From Streptomyces diacarni (GTDB lineage: Bacteria; Actinomycetota; Actinomycetes; Streptomycetales; Streptomycetaceae): a stretch of DNA of 64,000 nt. The position numbers were made by a program, and so were the translations under genes. Shown here in pieces: positions 45,939 to 55,722 of this stretch. The notes under the pieces were generated by a model, which saw only the letters and a program-made list of their open reading frames with translations, was not told where the DNA came from and searched no databases. Where the stretch lies: contig NZ_QOIN01000028.1 in the NCBI RefSeq assembly GCF_003323715.1, positions 372,001 through 436,000 on the forward strand, in the 5' to 3' direction. Each line of letters starts with the position of its first letter. Positions within the stretch are counted from its first letter, which is position 1.

Positions 45939-47168
45939 TCAGCCGCCGAATTCCTGGAGGCCCTTCTGGGCCTGGTCCAGCAGGGCCTGGCGGCCCTCCA
46001 GTTCGCGTTCCAGCTTGGCGGCCTTGGCCGTGTTCCCCGCGGCCCGTGCCTTCTCCAACTGCGCGTGCAGCTTGTCGACGGCGTCCTGGAGCTGGCCCGT
46101 CAGCCCCGCCGCGCGGGCCCGCGCCTCGGGATTGGTGCGGCGCCACTCGGCCTCCTCGACCTCCTGGATGGCGCGTTCCACGGCGTGCATCCGGCCCTCG
46201 ACCCTGGGCCGTGCGTCGCGCGGCACGTGGCCGATGGCGTCCCAGCGTTCGTTGATGCCGCGGAAGGCGCCGCGCGCGGTCTTCAGGTCGGTGACCGGCA
46301 GCAGCTTCTCCGCCTCGGCGGCGAGTTCCTCCTTGCGGGAGAGGTTCTCGCGCTGCTCGCTGTCGCGCTCGGCGAAGACCTCGGCGCGGGCCTGGAAGAA
46401 GACGTCCTGGGCGCCCCGGAAACGGGCCCACAGGTCGTCCTCGTGTTCCCGCTGGGCCCGGCCCGCGGCCTTCCACTCCTGCATGAGGTCGCGGTACTTG
46501 GCCGCGGTGGGGCCCCAGTCCCGCGAGCCGGAGAGCGCTTCGGCCTCGGTGACCAGCTTCTCCTTGCGCTGCCGCGTTTCCTCGCGCTGCGCGTCGAGCT
46601 GCGCGAAGTGTGCCTTGCGGCGCTTGGAGAAGGCGGAGCGCGCGTGCGAGAAGCGGTGCCACAGCTCGTCGTCGCTCTTGCGGTCGAGCCGTGGCAGGCT
46701 CTTCCAGGTGCCGACCAGCGCCCGCAGGCGTTCGCCGGCAGTCCGCCACTGGTCGCTGTCCGCCAGTTGTTCGGCCTCGGCGACCAGTTCCTCCTTGGCG
46801 TGGCGCGCCTCTTCGGACTGCTGGGCCTTGCGGGCCTTGCGCTCCTCGCGGCGCGTCTCGACCGTGCCGGCCAGCGTGTCGAGGCGGGCGCGCAGCGCGT
46901 CGAGGTCGCCCACGGCGTGGTGGGCGTCGACCTGCTCGCGCAGGTGCTCGATCGCGGCGGTGGCGTCCTTCGCCGACAGGTCGGTGGTCTTCACCCGGCG
47001 CTCAAGCAGGTCGGTCTCCACGACCAGACCGTCGTACTTGCGCTTGAAGTAGGCGAGGGCCTCGTCGGGCGAGCCCGCCTGCCACGACCCGACGACCTTC
47101 TCGCCGTCCGCCGTACGCACGTACACAGTCCCCGCGTCGTCGACGCGGCCCCACGGGTCGCTGCTCAC
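45939..47168 (-). CDS. DUF349-repeat coiled-coil protein
   Basis: A 409-residue, strongly charged helical protein. It starts with a small domain, SSDPWGRVDDAGTVYVRTAD, then repeated DUF349 units, seen as recurring W-x-x-A/L-G patterns: LRALVGTWKSLPRLDRKSDD, YRDLMQEWKAAGRAQREHED and FRGINERWDAIGHVPRDARP. A coiled-coil end (EKARAAGNTAKAAKLERELEG) follows. The function is unknown; it is probably a cytosolic scaffold. GTG 47168 was chosen because GGAGGAGG lies just upstream; the frame extends to 47219 without coding bias. Confidence 0.9.
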   Translation of the reverse strand: MSSDPWGRVDDAGTVYVRTADGEKVVGSWQAGSPDEALAYFKRKYDGLVVETDLLERRVKTTDLSAKDATAAIEHLREQVDAHHAVGDLDALRARLDTLAGTVETRREERKARKAQQSEEARHAKEELVAEAEQLADSDQWRTAGERLRALVGTWKSLPRLDRKSDDELWHRFSHARSAFSKRRKAHFAQLDAQREETRQRKEKLVTEAEALSGSRDWGPTAAKYRDLMQEWKAAGRAQREHEDDLWARFRGAQDVFFQARAEVFAERDSEQRENLSRKEELAAEAEKLLPVTDLKTARGAFRGINERWDAIGHVPRDARPRVEGRMHAVERAIQEVEEAEWRRTNPEARARAAGLTGQLQDAVDKLHAQLEKARAAGNTAKAAKLERELEGRQALLDQAQKGLQEFGG

Positions 47169-47336
47169 AGCGCCTCCTCCACAAGATGCCCGGGAGGGGC
47201 GTTGCTGGCCCCCCGGCATCGTCCACGGTTCTCGTCACAGCAAACATAGGCGACCGGCGCCCGCGCTGTCCGCATCCGGCGGGCGGCGAATTGCCGGGCC
47301 TGGGTGGCGGATGCGCGGGCGGCGACGGCCGGTCCT

Positions 47337-48146
47337 TCAGGACTTACGGATCGTAGCCTTGTCGATCACCACGGTGGCGTTGGGCGGGCCGTCGCCCTGC
47401 GGGGCCGCCACCCCCGCGCCTGCGATCTTCTCGAGCACCTTCATGCCGGAGTCGGTGACCTTCCCGAACGGCGTGTAGTTGGGCGGAAGCGCGCTGTCCT
47501 TGTAGACGAGGAAGAACTGGCTGCCGCCGGTGTCCGGGCCGCTGTTGGCCATCGCGACGGTGCCGGCCGGGTACTCGGCGCCCTTGAGGTTCTCGTCGTC
47601 GAGCTCATAGCCCGGGCCGCCCGCCGGGCTGCCCTTCGGGGAGCCGCACTGCAGCACGTACAGCGGTTTGGGCTGGGGCAGCGCCGTCATCCGATGGCAG
47701 GGCGAGTGGTCGAAGTACTTCTCGCCTGCCAGGAAGTTGAAGGAGTTGACGGTGTGCGGGGCCTTGTCCGCGTCCATCTCGACGGGGATGTCCCCGCAAC
47801 TGGTCTCCAGCTTCATGGTGTAGTCGGCGGACTTGTCCACCGTCATGGCCGGTTCTTTCTTCCACTGCTTGTCGCTGGGCTTGCCCTTGGCGGGCTCGTC
47901 GCAGGGGTCGGGGGCCTTGCTGGTGGGAGCCTCGGAGGGCTTGTCCGCCGCTTCGTCCTTCTTCTCGTCCCCGTTCAGCCCGCCCGTGGCGGCGTAGGCG
48001 CCGCCGGCCGCGAGGACGAGCACCACGCCGATGGCGATCGCCGTATTGCGGACGCGGGCCCTGCGCCTTGCTGCTTCCTTGCGCTGGAGGTACCGCTCGT
48101 ACTTCTCCCGGGCGAGCTGCTTTCTGCGCTGCTCACTGCTGACCAC
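47337..48146 (-). CDS. membrane-anchored peptidyl-prolyl cis-trans isomerase (cyclophilin type)
   Basis: A 269-residue protein. Residues 1-35 are basic, then one membrane helix (TAIAIGVVLVLAAGGAYAA) exports the rest. An acidic Pro/Lys linker leads to a cyclophilin domain from about residue 105, with VNSFNFLAGEKYFDHSPCHRM, GTVAMANSGPDTGGSQFFLVY and NYTPFGKVTDSGMKVLEKIA. It probably helps fold exported proteins outside the membrane. GTG 48146 follows GAAGGAGA. The cyclophilin arginine region FDHSPCHRM is kept, so activity is likely. Confidence 0.9.
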   Translation of the reverse strand: MVSSEQRRKQLAREKYERYLQRKEAARRRARVRNTAIAIGVVLVLAAGGAYAATGGLNGDEKKDEAADKPSEAPTSKAPDPCDEPAKGKPSDKQWKKEPAMTVDKSADYTMKLETSCGDIPVEMDADKAPHTVNSFNFLAGEKYFDHSPCHRMTALPQPKPLYVLQCGSPKGSPAGGPGYELDDENLKGAEYPAGTVAMANSGPDTGGSQFFLVYKDSALPPNYTPFGKVTDSGMKVLEKIAGAGVAAPQGDGPPNATVVIDKATIRKS

Positions 48147-48353
48147 GGTCTCGTCTCCTTCGAGGCGTCGCACCTGCGGGGGTTCCCGTACCGTATACGT
48201 CTCCCCTGTGGGCCGCCCCGCCCTCGTCGCTGCTTCGTACCTGTTGGCCCGGCGTACGCCAGCGCCGGTAGGCTGGCTGCTGCCTGACCGGCGAAGCGCC
48301 TGCTCGGCCGCTTCGCCGCTGTGATCCGCTGTCGGACGAAATGAAGGACGATC

Positions 48354-49073
48354 GTGCTTGTTGCGGGGTTCCCCGCCGGGGCCTGGGGGACCAACTGTTA
48401 CCTGGTCGCCCCCGCCGCCGGCGAGGAGTGCGTGATCATCGACCCTGGCCACCAGGCCGCCGAGGGGGTCCGGGAAACCGTCGCCAAGCACCGGCTCAAG
48501 CCGGTCGCGGTGATCCTCACGCACGGCCACATCGACCACGTCGCCTCCGTCGTCCCCGTCTGCGGTGCGCACGACGTGCCCGCCTGGATCCACCCGGCCG
48601 ACCGCTACATGATGAGCGACCCGGAGAAGGGCATCGGGCAGACCATCGGAGCGCCCCTGATGGGCGAGCTGACGGTGGGCGAGCCGGACGATGTCAAGGA
48701 GCTGTCCGACGGCGCCGCGCTGCGGCTGGCCGGGCTGGACTTCACCGTCGCGCACGCGCCCGGCCATACGAAGGGGTCGGTGACCTTCCGGATGCCCGAG
48801 AACGCGGACGTACCGCCTGTGCTGTTCTCGGGTGACCTGCTGTTCGCCGGCTCCGTCGGACGCACCGACCTGCCCGGAGGCGACTCGGAGGAGATCCTCA
48901 GCTCGCTGGCGCGCGTGTGCCTGCCGCTGGAGGACGAGACCGTGGTGCTGGCCGGGCACGGCCCCCAGACGACGATCGGCACCGAGCGCGCCACCAACCC
49001 CTTCCTGCGGCAGGTGGCGGCCGCCGGGCCGGGAGGCGGCGTCGGCGACGCTGCCCCGCGACGAGGAATGTGA
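48354..49073 (+). CDS. metallo-beta-lactamase-fold hydrolase (glyoxalase II-like)
   Basis: A 239-residue MBL-fold enzyme with the two-metal motif THGHIDH near residue 58, [32 protein letters not shown] and [18 protein letters not shown]. These match glyoxalase II-like thioesterases. The substrate is unproven; in streptomycetes, which use mycothiol, a hydroxyacyl-thiol hydrolase is a reasonable guess. GTG 48354 is the family start. It lies immediately upstream of hisS. Confidence 0.88.
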   Translation: MLVAGFPAGAWGTNCYLVAPAAGEECVIIDPGHQAAEGVRETVAKHRLKPVAVILTHGHIDHVASVVPVCGAHDVPAWIHPADRYMMSDPEKGIGQTIGAPLMGELTVGEPDDVKELSDGAALRLAGLDFTVAHAPGHTKGSVTFRMPENADVPPVLFSGDLLFAGSVGRTDLPGGDSEEILSSLARVCLPLEDETVVLAGHGPQTTIGTERATNPFLRQVAAAGPGGGVGDAAPRRGM

Positions 49074-49084
49074 CGAGAAGCCAC

Positions 49085-50347
49085 GTGAGCACCTTCAACG
49101 CCCCCAGGGGCACCTACGACCTGCTGCCGCCCGACTCCGCGACGTACCTCGCCGTGCGCGAGGCCATGGCGGCGCCGCTGCGCAGGTCGGGATACGGCTA
49201 TGTGGAGACGCCCGGATTCGAGAGCGTCGAGCTGTTCGCACGCGGTGTCGGCGAGTCCACCGACATCGTGACGAAGGAGATGTACACCCTCACCACGAGG
49301 GGCGGCGACGAGCTGGCGCTGCGCCCCGAGGGCACCGCCTCGGTGCTGCGCGCCGCGCTGGAGGCCAACCTCCACCGGGGCGGCAACCTTCCGGTGAAGC
49401 TGTGGTATTCGGGCTCCTACTACCGCTACGAGCGCCCGCAGAAGGGCCGCTACCGGCACTTCTCGCAGGTGGGCGCCGAGGCCATCGGTGCCGAGGATCC
49501 GACGCTGGACGCCGAGCTGATCGTCCTGGCGTACGACGCCTACCGTTCGCTCGGGCTGAGCGGTTTCCGGCTGCTGCTCAACTCCCTGGGCGACCGCACC
49601 TGCCGCCCCGGCTACCGCAGCGTGCTGCAGGAGTTCCTCCGCGGCCTGGACCTGGACGAGCAGACGCGGGCCCGTATCGAGATCAACCCGCTGCGGGTGC
49701 TCGACGACAAGCGGGAGAGCGTCCAGCGGCAGTTGGCCGGGGCGCCGATGATGCGCGACCACCTGTGCGAGGAGTGCAAGGCCTTCCACGAGGAGGTGCG
49801 TGCGCTGCTGACCGACGCGGGCGTCCCCTTCGAGGACGATCCGCGGCTCGTGCGTGGACTCGACTACTACACGCGTACCACTTTCGAGTTCGTTCACGAC
49901 GGCCTGGGATCCCAGTCCGCCATCGGCGGCGGCGGCCGCTACGACGGTCTCGCCGAGATGATCGGAGGGCCGCAGCTGCCGTCCGTCGGATGGGCACTGG
50001 GCGTGGACCGCACGGTCCTCGCGCTGGAGGCGGAGGGCGTGGATCTCGCGCTGCCCGCGGTCACCGAGGTGTACGCCGTGCCGCTCGGCGAGGAGGCCAG
50101 GCGGCGGCTGTTCCACCTGGTCACCGAGTTGCGCAGGGAGGGCGTCGCGGCCGATCTCGCCTACGGCGGCAAGGGCATGAAGAACGCCATGAAGTCGGCC
50201 AACCGTTCCGGGGCGCGCTTCGCGCTGCTCCTGGGCGAGCGCGATCTGGCCGAGGGCGTCGTCCAGCTCAAGGACCTCGCCAGCGGCGAGCAGACCGCCC
50301 TCGAGCTGGCGGCCGCGGTGGCCGGGGTGCGGGACAAGTTGCGCTGA
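49085..50347 (+). CDS. hisS: histidyl-tRNA synthetase
   Basis: A 420-residue class II synthetase for tRNA-His. Motif 1 is near [17 protein letters not shown]. Motif 2 is [20 protein letters not shown]. The histidine-specific segments are [14 protein letters not shown] and the glycine-rich [11 protein letters not shown], followed by motif 3 ([12 protein letters not shown]). The C-terminal anticodon domain begins at [14 protein letters not shown] 49085 begins the conserved [14 protein letters not shown]. It is 11 bases after the MBL gene, so co-transcription is likely. Confidence 0.98.
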   Translation: MSTFNAPRGTYDLLPPDSATYLAVREAMAAPLRRSGYGYVETPGFESVELFARGVGESTDIVTKEMYTLTTRGGDELALRPEGTASVLRAALEANLHRGGNLPVKLWYSGSYYRYERPQKGRYRHFSQVGAEAIGAEDPTLDAELIVLAYDAYRSLGLSGFRLLLNSLGDRTCRPGYRSVLQEFLRGLDLDEQTRARIEINPLRVLDDKRESVQRQLAGAPMMRDHLCEECKAFHEEVRALLTDAGVPFEDDPRLVRGLDYYTRTTFEFVHDGLGSQSAIGGGGRYDGLAEMIGGPQLPSVGWALGVDRTVLALEAEGVDLALPAVTEVYAVPLGEEARRRLFHLVTELRREGVAADLAYGGKGMKNAMKSANRSGARFALLLGERDLAEGVVQLKDLASGEQTALELAAAVAGVRDKLR

Positions 50348-50412
50348 CCACACAGCGAGTTGGGGCAGAATGAGCCCGGTACCGGCCATGACCAGATGAC
50401 GGGACGAAGGCT

Positions 50413-51048
50413 ATGACGACGACGGCACCCCCCGGTGAGGCGCATGTGACCGCTGACGCACCGAAGGGGGGTGCCGTCGGCGCGAGCAAGGCGTTCGGCT
50501 GGATGCTGATCATCACGGGCGCCGCGGGCCTGCTGGCGTCCTGGGTCATCACGCTGGACAAGTTCAAGCTCCTGGAGGACAAGAACTTCAAACCGGCGTG
50601 CAGCATCAACCCGGTCATCGCCTGCGGCAACATCATGGAGAGCGACCAGGCCGCCGCCTTCGGGGCCCCCAACCCCATGATCGGTCTGGTGGCCTACGGC
50701 GTCGTCGTCTGTGTCGGTGTCTCCTTGCTCACCCGCGTCACCTTCCCGCGCTGGTACTGGCTGACGTTCAACGCGGGCTGCCTCTTCGGCGTCGGTTTCG
50801 TCTCGTGGCTCCAGTACCAGTCGCTGTACGTGATCGGCAACCTGTGCCTGTGGTGCTGCCTGGCCTGGGTCATCACCATCGTCATGTTCTGGTACGTGAC
50901 CGCGCACAACGTCAGGGCCGGTTTTCTGCCGGCGCCCGCGGCGGTGCGCGGCTTCGCGGACGAGTTCCCGTGGGTGCTGCCGGTGCTGCACATCGGTGTG
51001 ATCGGCATTCTCGTCCTCACGCGCTGGTGGGACTTCTGGACGGGCTGA
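50413..51048 (+). CDS. vitamin K epoxide reductase (VKOR)-family membrane protein
   Basis: A 211-residue protein with four or five transmembrane helices. It carries the VKOR cysteines: ACSINPVIACG in the first exported loop and the C-x-x-C of NLCLWCCLAW near residue 145. The family passes electrons between quinones and secreted DsbA-like thiol oxidases, so it probably drives disulfide formation in exported proteins. No DsbA partner is fused; the DsbA-like gene at 17.3 kb lacks a signal peptide and is an unlikely partner. The ATG is at 50413. Confidence 0.9.
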   Translation: MTTTAPPGEAHVTADAPKGGAVGASKAFGWMLIITGAAGLLASWVITLDKFKLLEDKNFKPACSINPVIACGNIMESDQAAAFGAPNPMIGLVAYGVVVCVGVSLLTRVTFPRWYWLTFNAGCLFGVGFVSWLQYQSLYVIGNLCLWCCLAWVITIVMFWYVTAHNVRAGFLPAPAAVRGFADEFPWVLPVLHIGVIGILVLTRWWDFWTG

Positions 51049-51139
51049 CCTCGGCGTCGGTGGGCGTCCGCAGCCCGCGCGCCGAGGGCCGGGCCCGTGC
51101 GGGCGACCCGCGGGCGGGACGTTCGCCGGTGTCCTGACT

Positions 51140-51145
51140 TAGGGT
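51140..51145 (+). promoter_or_regulatory. -10 box TAGGGT for rarA
   Basis: TAGGGT lies 9 bases before GTG 51154, placing the transcription start at or just before the start codon (leaderless or nearly so). Confidence 0.4.
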
Positions 51146-51153
51146 TTCCCGTT

Positions 51154-52551
51154 GTGGAGCCCGATCTTTTCACCGCAGCAGCAGAAGACCGCCAGGCCAA
51201 GGATCCCTCCGCGAGCCCCCTCGCGGTGCGGATGCGCCCGCGCAACCTGGACGAGGTGGTGGGGCAGCAGCATCTGCTGCGCCCGGGCTCGCCGCTGCGC
51301 CGCCTGGTGGGGGAGGGCGGCGGAGGGCCTGCGGGGTCCTCGTCGGTGATGCTGTGGGGCCCTCCCGGCACCGGCAAGACGACGCTCGCGTACGTCGTCA
51401 GCCAGGCCACGGACAAGCGGTTCGTGGAGCTGTCGGCGATCACCGCGGGGGTCAAGGAGGTGCGCGCCGTCATCGACGGTGCCCGCCGTTCCTCTGGCGC
51501 CTACGGCAAGGAGACCGTTCTCTTCCTCGACGAGATCCACAGGTTCAGCAAGGCCCAGCAGGACTCGCTGCTGCCCGCGGTGGAGAACCGCTGGGTCACC
51601 CTGATCGCCGCGACGACGGAGAATCCCTACTTCTCCGTGATCTCGCCGCTGCTCTCCCGTTCCCTGCTGCTGACGCTGGAGTCGCTGACCGACGAGGACA
51701 TCCGCGGGCTGCTGCGGCGCGCCGTCGCCGACGAGCGCGGTCTCGACGCCCGCGTCACCCTCCCCGAGGACTCCGAGGCGCACCTGCTGCGCATCGCGGG
51801 CGGCGACGCCCGGCGCGCGCTGACGGCGCTGGAGGCGGGCGCGGGCGCGGCCCTGGCCAAGGGGGAGTCCACCATCGCCCTGTCCACCGTCGAGGAAGCG
51901 GTGAACAAGGCCGCGGTCAAGTACGACCGGGCGGGCGACCAGCACTACGACGTGGCCAGCGCGCTGATCAAGTCGATCCGCGGCTCGGACGTGGACGCGG
52001 CGCTGCACTACCTGGCGCGGATGATCGAGGCGGGGGAGGACCCGCGGTTCATCGCCCGCCGTCTGATGATCTCCGCGAGCGAGGACATCGGGCTCGCCGA
52101 TCCCCAGGCGCTCCAGACGGCGGTGGCCGCGGCACAGGCCGTCGCCATGATCGGTTTCCCCGAGGCGCGGATCACGCTGAGCCAGGCCACGGTGGCGCTG
52201 GCGCTGGCGCCCAAGTCCAACGCGGTCTACCTCGCCGTCGACGCGGCGCTCGCGGACGTGCGGGCGGGGCACGCCGGGCCCGTGCCGTCCCACCTGCGGG
52301 ACAGCCACTACAAGGGCGCGCAGAAGCTGGGGCACGGCAAGGGCTATCAGTATCCGCACGACCTTCCCGGCGGTATCGCGGCGCAGCAGTACGCGCCCGA
52401 CGAGGTGCACGGCAAGCGCTACTACGAGCCCACCGGGTACGGCGCGGAGGCCCGCTACGCGCAGGTGGCCGAACGCGTCAGGGCCCGCCTGCGCGGGGAG
52501 GACGTCCAGCGCCCGTCCAGCGGCGAGCAGGGGTCCGCTACAGCCGGATGA
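51154..52551 (+). CDS. rarA: replication-associated recombination protein A (RarA/MgsA)
   Basis: A 465-residue AAA+ ATPase that acts at stalled replication forks. The N-terminal [20 protein letters not shown], Walker [10 protein letters not shown] near residue 70, Walker [10 protein letters not shown] near residue 125 and sensor segment [20 protein letters not shown] are followed by the MgsA C-terminal domain ([20 protein letters not shown] and [12 protein letters not shown]). GTG 51154 follows a -10 box at leaderless distance. Its 3' end overlaps the convergent phosphatase gene by 14 bases. Confidence 0.95.
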   Translation: MEPDLFTAAAEDRQAKDPSASPLAVRMRPRNLDEVVGQQHLLRPGSPLRRLVGEGGGGPAGSSSVMLWGPPGTGKTTLAYVVSQATDKRFVELSAITAGVKEVRAVIDGARRSSGAYGKETVLFLDEIHRFSKAQQDSLLPAVENRWVTLIAATTENPYFSVISPLLSRSLLLTLESLTDEDIRGLLRRAVADERGLDARVTLPEDSEAHLLRIAGGDARRALTALEAGAGAALAKGESTIALSTVEEAVNKAAVKYDRAGDQHYDVASALIKSIRGSDVDAALHYLARMIEAGEDPRFIARRLMISASEDIGLADPQALQTAVAAAQAVAMIGFPEARITLSQATVALALAPKSNAVYLAVDAALADVRAGHAGPVPSHLRDSHYKGAQKLGHGKGYQYPHDLPGGIAAQQYAPDEVHGKRYYEPTGYGAEARYAQVAERVRARLRGEDVQRPSSGEQGSATAG

Positions 52552-53875
52552 CGACCAGCGCGACGTCGTCCCCGGATCCCTCGCTGACGCCCATCCCGGC
52601 CAGCAGCGCGTCCGCCAGGTCCTCGGGGCCCAGGCTGCCGCGTTCGGAGACGGTCGCGGTCAGCCGCGCGAGCCCCGTGTCGATGTCCTCGTCCCGGCGT
52701 TCGATGAGGCCGTCGGTGTAGAGGACGAGGATGTCCCCGGGGAGGTAGGCCCGGGTGGCCTGTGCGCGCGGTTCCGTCTCGTCGGCGCGGGTGGCCAGCG
52801 GCGGGTCGGTGGCCTGGTCGAGGAGTTCGCAGGTGCCGTCCTGGTGCCGCAGGATCGCTGGTGGGTGGCCCGCGCTGCTGTAGGTGAGCGTGCGGTGCTG
52901 GCTGTCGACCACGATCTTGACGGCTGTCGCGTTCATCGCCCCCTCGACGGTGCCCGCGTACAGGCCCAGGACCTGCAGGGCCCTGGCGGGTCCGTCCGTG
53001 GCGCGCATCGCCGCGCTGAGCGCGCTGCGCAGCATGCCCATGACGGCGGCCGCCTCCAGGCCGTGGCCGACCACGTCGCCGACGGCCGCCGCGAATCTGC
53101 CCTCGTGGGTGTCGGTCACGTCGTACCAGTCGCCGCATACGTTGAGGGTTCCGGCGGCCGGCAGGTAGCGGACGGCGACGTTCGGCCGGGGGAGCCCCGG
53201 CGAGTAGAGCATCGCCTCTTGGAGGGTGAGCGCCACCTGCCGCTCCTGGGCGTTGGACCGGCGCAGTTCCTCGTTGATCCGGACGAGTTCCTGGGCCCGC
53301 GCGTACAGCTGTGTCGTCAGGTCGGGTGCGGTCTTCCGGGAGCGGGACTCGGCCGGTTGAGCGCCTTCACGGGCGGCGACCTGCGTGCCGTCCCGTGAGG
53401 GCAGGTCCGCGCCGTCGGCCGTGGCCTCGGTGAGCGCGGGGATGCGGCCGTGCTGCTGCTGGTAGGAGCGGATGAAGCCGGTCATGTCCTCTTCGCGGCA
53501 CAGCACGGCGTCCACGGATCCGTCCGGGGCCAGCAGGGGGGTGTTGACCGTGTGCCACCAGCGCTCCTCGAAGACCCCGGGCTTGCCGGCGACGGGGATG
53601 TCGTACTTCTGGAGCGGGATGACGTCCACCTTGCGGAAGGTGACGACCCGGTGCAGTGAGGATTTCAGGCTGCGGATGCCGTCGGCCTCGGGGTCGGCGC
53701 GGTTCTCGGGGAAGACGTCGAAGATGTGGTGTCCGACCAGCTCGTCCCTGATGCGCAGGGTGAGCTCCAGATACGCGCGGTTGACGTCACGGATGACCAG
53801 GTCGGGGCCCAGCAGCGCGTAGGCGCTGGGCGAGGCGGCGAAGATGGCCGCGTAGTCGATCTCCGGTGACGTCAC
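52538..53875 (-). CDS. PAS-domain SpoIIE-type Ser/Thr phosphatase (PP2C)
   Basis: A 445-residue signalling phosphatase. An N-terminal PAS domain ([20 protein letters not shown], about residues 8-120) senses an unknown signal. A coiled segment ([20 protein letters not shown]) leads to the SpoIIE catalytic domain with [42 protein letters not shown] and [14 protein letters not shown]; the metal-binding aspartates are intact. Such RsbU-like enzymes often dephosphorylate anti-sigma antagonists. GTG 53875 was chosen because GGCAGGGAG precedes it; ATG 53911 lies upstream but a -10 box (TAGAGT, minus strand 53919-53914) overlaps that region. Confidence 0.9.
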   Translation of the reverse strand: MTSPEIDYAAIFAASPSAYALLGPDLVIRDVNRAYLELTLRIRDELVGHHIFDVFPENRADPEADGIRSLKSSLHRVVTFRKVDVIPLQKYDIPVAGKPGVFEERWWHTVNTPLLAPDGSVDAVLCREEDMTGFIRSYQQQHGRIPALTEATADGADLPSRDGTQVAAREGAQPAESRSRKTAPDLTTQLYARAQELVRINEELRRSNAQERQVALTLQEAMLYSPGLPRPNVAVRYLPAAGTLNVCGDWYDVTDTHEGRFAAAVGDVVGHGLEAAAVMGMLRSALSAAMRATDGPARALQVLGLYAGTVEGAMNATAVKIVVDSQHRTLTYSSAGHPPAILRHQDGTCELLDQATDPPLATRADETEPRAQATRAYLPGDILVLYTDGLIERRDEDIDTGLARLTATVSERGSLGPEDLADALLAGMGVSEGSGDDVALVVIRL

Positions 53876-53913
53876 ACGCTCCCTGCCGGTTCCCGGGCAA
53901 AAGGGACACATCC

Positions 53914-53919
53914 ACTCTA
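53914..53919 (-). promoter_or_regulatory. -10 box TAGAGT for the SpoIIE phosphatase
   Basis: On the minus strand TAGAGT would start transcription near 53907, downstream of ATG 53911, favouring the GTG 53875 start. Confidence 0.4.
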
Positions 53920-54003
53920 GTGAGGGGTGTGGAGAGCCGCGCGGCAGGCGACCGCTGCCGTTCTGCCGCGCGACTCGGCGGGCGGCCGGCGGGGCGCGCC
54001 GCG

Positions 54004-54807
54004 TCAGCCGCTCCGGGTGAACAGGGAGTGCATCGCGTGCCGGAGCCCGGCGACGGAGGCGACGGGCTCGGCGAAGTCGAAGCGGGTGTCCAGGCAGGCG
54101 CCGGCGGTGTTCCAGCCCCGCACGCGCAGTCCGAACCGGTCCAGGGCCAGCGGCGCGGCGCGCTCCCATGCCTGGCAGGCGCACAGCGCGCGCACCTGCT
54201 CGGCGTGGGCCGCGGCCAGGTGCTGGAGGAGTTCGGCCTCGTGGGCGGCGAGGGGGTCGGGGGACGCGTCGGCGAAGGCGTCGGGTTCCACCTCCTCGGC
54301 GCCCCACAGGTCGTCGACGTAGGCTTCGCCGACCTCCAGCCGCAGCATCTGCCGGGAGGATCCGGCGACGGGCGCGGAGGGGGCGGCCTCGGCCAGCAGG
54401 CGGGCGCAGGCGGCGCGCTCGTCACCGCGTACGGGGGTGAGCCAGCCGGCGATCCAGGCGCGTCCGCGTACGCGGTGCGGTACGGAGACCGGCGCCACGT
54501 CCGTGATCTCCATCACCGCGGCGAGGTCGTCGTCCTGCGCGTAGGCGCACACGCGCGCTTCCAGGGAGTCCGCCGCAACCAGCACGATGACGTCTCCGCG
54601 GGGGGTGACGGCGCGGGCCTCGGGGATGCCGGCCGCCGGGTCGGGTCCGGCTTGGGCGGCGCCGGGAATGGTGAGCAGGGCGGATACGCTGGATTGCGCG
54701 AGGGTTCGTACACGTTCGGCGGCGGTCGGCTGCCGGGCGTCTTCCACGGGACGCGGCTGTTCCTCCTCGGCGTGTGTGCCAGGCAGGGGGATCCCAGGTC
54801 GAAACAT
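54004..54807 (-). CDS. DUF2470-containing protein, iron-box controlled
   Basis: A 267-residue cytosolic protein. The C-terminal 90 or so residues match DUF2470 (FADASPDPLAAHEAELLQHL, AHAEQVRALCACQAW), a domain found on heme-utilisation and PNPOx-like proteins. The upstream part (GDVIVLVAADSLEARVCAYA, RVRGRAWIAGWLTPVRG) resembles the split-barrel half of those proteins. ATG 54807 follows GAGGAG. A 19-bp iron box covers its likely promoter (candidate -10 TACCTT), so it should be expressed when iron is scarce. A role in heme or iron handling is inferred. Confidence 0.82.
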   Translation of the reverse strand: MFRPGIPLPGTHAEEEQPRPVEDARQPTAAERVRTLAQSSVSALLTIPGAAQAGPDPAAGIPEARAVTPRGDVIVLVAADSLEARVCAYAQDDDLAAVMEITDVAPVSVPHRVRGRAWIAGWLTPVRGDERAACARLLAEAAPSAPVAGSSRQMLRLEVGEAYVDDLWGAEEVEPDAFADASPDPLAAHEAELLQHLAAAHAEQVRALCACQAWERAAPLALDRFGLRVRGWNTAGACLDTRFDFAEPVASVAGLRHAMHSLFTRSG

Positions 54808-54821
54808 GCGTACTCCTCAGC

Positions 54822-54840
54822 TAAGGTAAGGCTCACCTAA
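54822..54840. promoter_or_regulatory. iron box (DmdR1/IdeR-type operator)
   Basis: TAAGGTAAGGCTCACCTAA matches the actinobacterial iron-box consensus TTAGGTTAGGCTCACCTAA at 17 of 19 positions. It lies 15 bases upstream of the DUF2470 start codon (minus strand) and 22 bases upstream of the rpsD start codon (plus strand). Confidence 0.82.
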
Positions 54841-54862
54841 CTTACACGGAGGTCCGTTCAAC

Positions 54863-55474
54863 GTGAACCAGTCGCGTCCCAAGGTCAAGAAGTCGCGTGC
54901 CCTGGGTGTCGCGCTGACCCCGAAGGCCGTCAAGTACTTCGAGCAGCGCCCGTACCCGCCCGGGGAGCACGGCAGGGGCCGCAAGCAGAACAGCGACTAC
55001 AAGGTCCGTCTGCTGGAGAAGCAGCGCCTGCGCGCGCAGTACGACATCAGCGAGAGCCAGATGCGCCGCGCCTACGACCGCGCGCGCAAGACCGACGCCA
55101 AGACCGGCGAGGCCCTGGTCATCGAGCTGGAGCGGCGTCTCGACGCGCTCGTGCTGCGGGCCGGCCTGGCCCGCACCATCTACCAGGCGCGCCAGATGGT
55201 CGTGCACGGCCACATCAGCGTCAACGACCGCAAGGTCGACAAGCCGTCCTTCCGCGTCCGTCCCGACGACGTGGTGATGGTGCGCGAGCGCAGCCGTCAG
55301 AAGTACCCCTTCCAGGTCGCCCGTGAGGGTGGCTACGCGGGCGAGGGTGAGACGCCGCGCTACCTGCAGGTCAACCTGCAGGCGCTCGCGTTCCGCCTGG
55401 ACCGGGACCCCAACCGCAAGGAGATCCCGGTGATCTGCGACGAGCAGCTCGTCGTCGAGTACTACGCGCGCTGA
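54863..55474 (+). CDS. rpsD: 30S ribosomal protein S4
   Basis: A 203-residue S4 that nucleates 30S assembly on 16S rRNA. The N-terminal region ([20 protein letters not shown]) lacks the four zinc-binding cysteines seen in many S4 proteins; the only Cys is in PVICDEQL. The S4 RNA-binding domain is [20 protein letters not shown] and [23 protein letters not shown] 54863 follows GGAGG at 54848-54852. As in other streptomycetes it stands alone, outside the alpha operon. An iron box lies in its upstream region. Confidence 0.97.
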   Translation: MNQSRPKVKKSRALGVALTPKAVKYFEQRPYPPGEHGRGRKQNSDYKVRLLEKQRLRAQYDISESQMRRAYDRARKTDAKTGEALVIELERRLDALVLRAGLARTIYQARQMVVHGHISVNDRKVDKPSFRVRPDDVVMVRERSRQKYPFQVAREGGYAGEGETPRYLQVNLQALAFRLDRDPNRKEIPVICDEQLVVEYYAR

Positions 55475-55722
55475 CCTCAGCGGTTCCCAGTGGCCCGCCC
55501 CGCGGCACCGGCGAGATCCGGTACGCGAGGGCGGGTCGCGGCGTTTCCCCTCCGGCCTCCCCCCGCTCCGCTCCCACCGGTACACCCCCGCGGGTGTCCA
55601 GGGCCGGAATCCGGTACAGGGTCACTCCCGCCACGCGATAAGGTCGGTACCTCATACGCCGCCGCGGTCGGCCACCCGGCGAGCGGCGGCCGACCCCATG
55701 ACCTCAAGGGAAGCGGTGCAGC

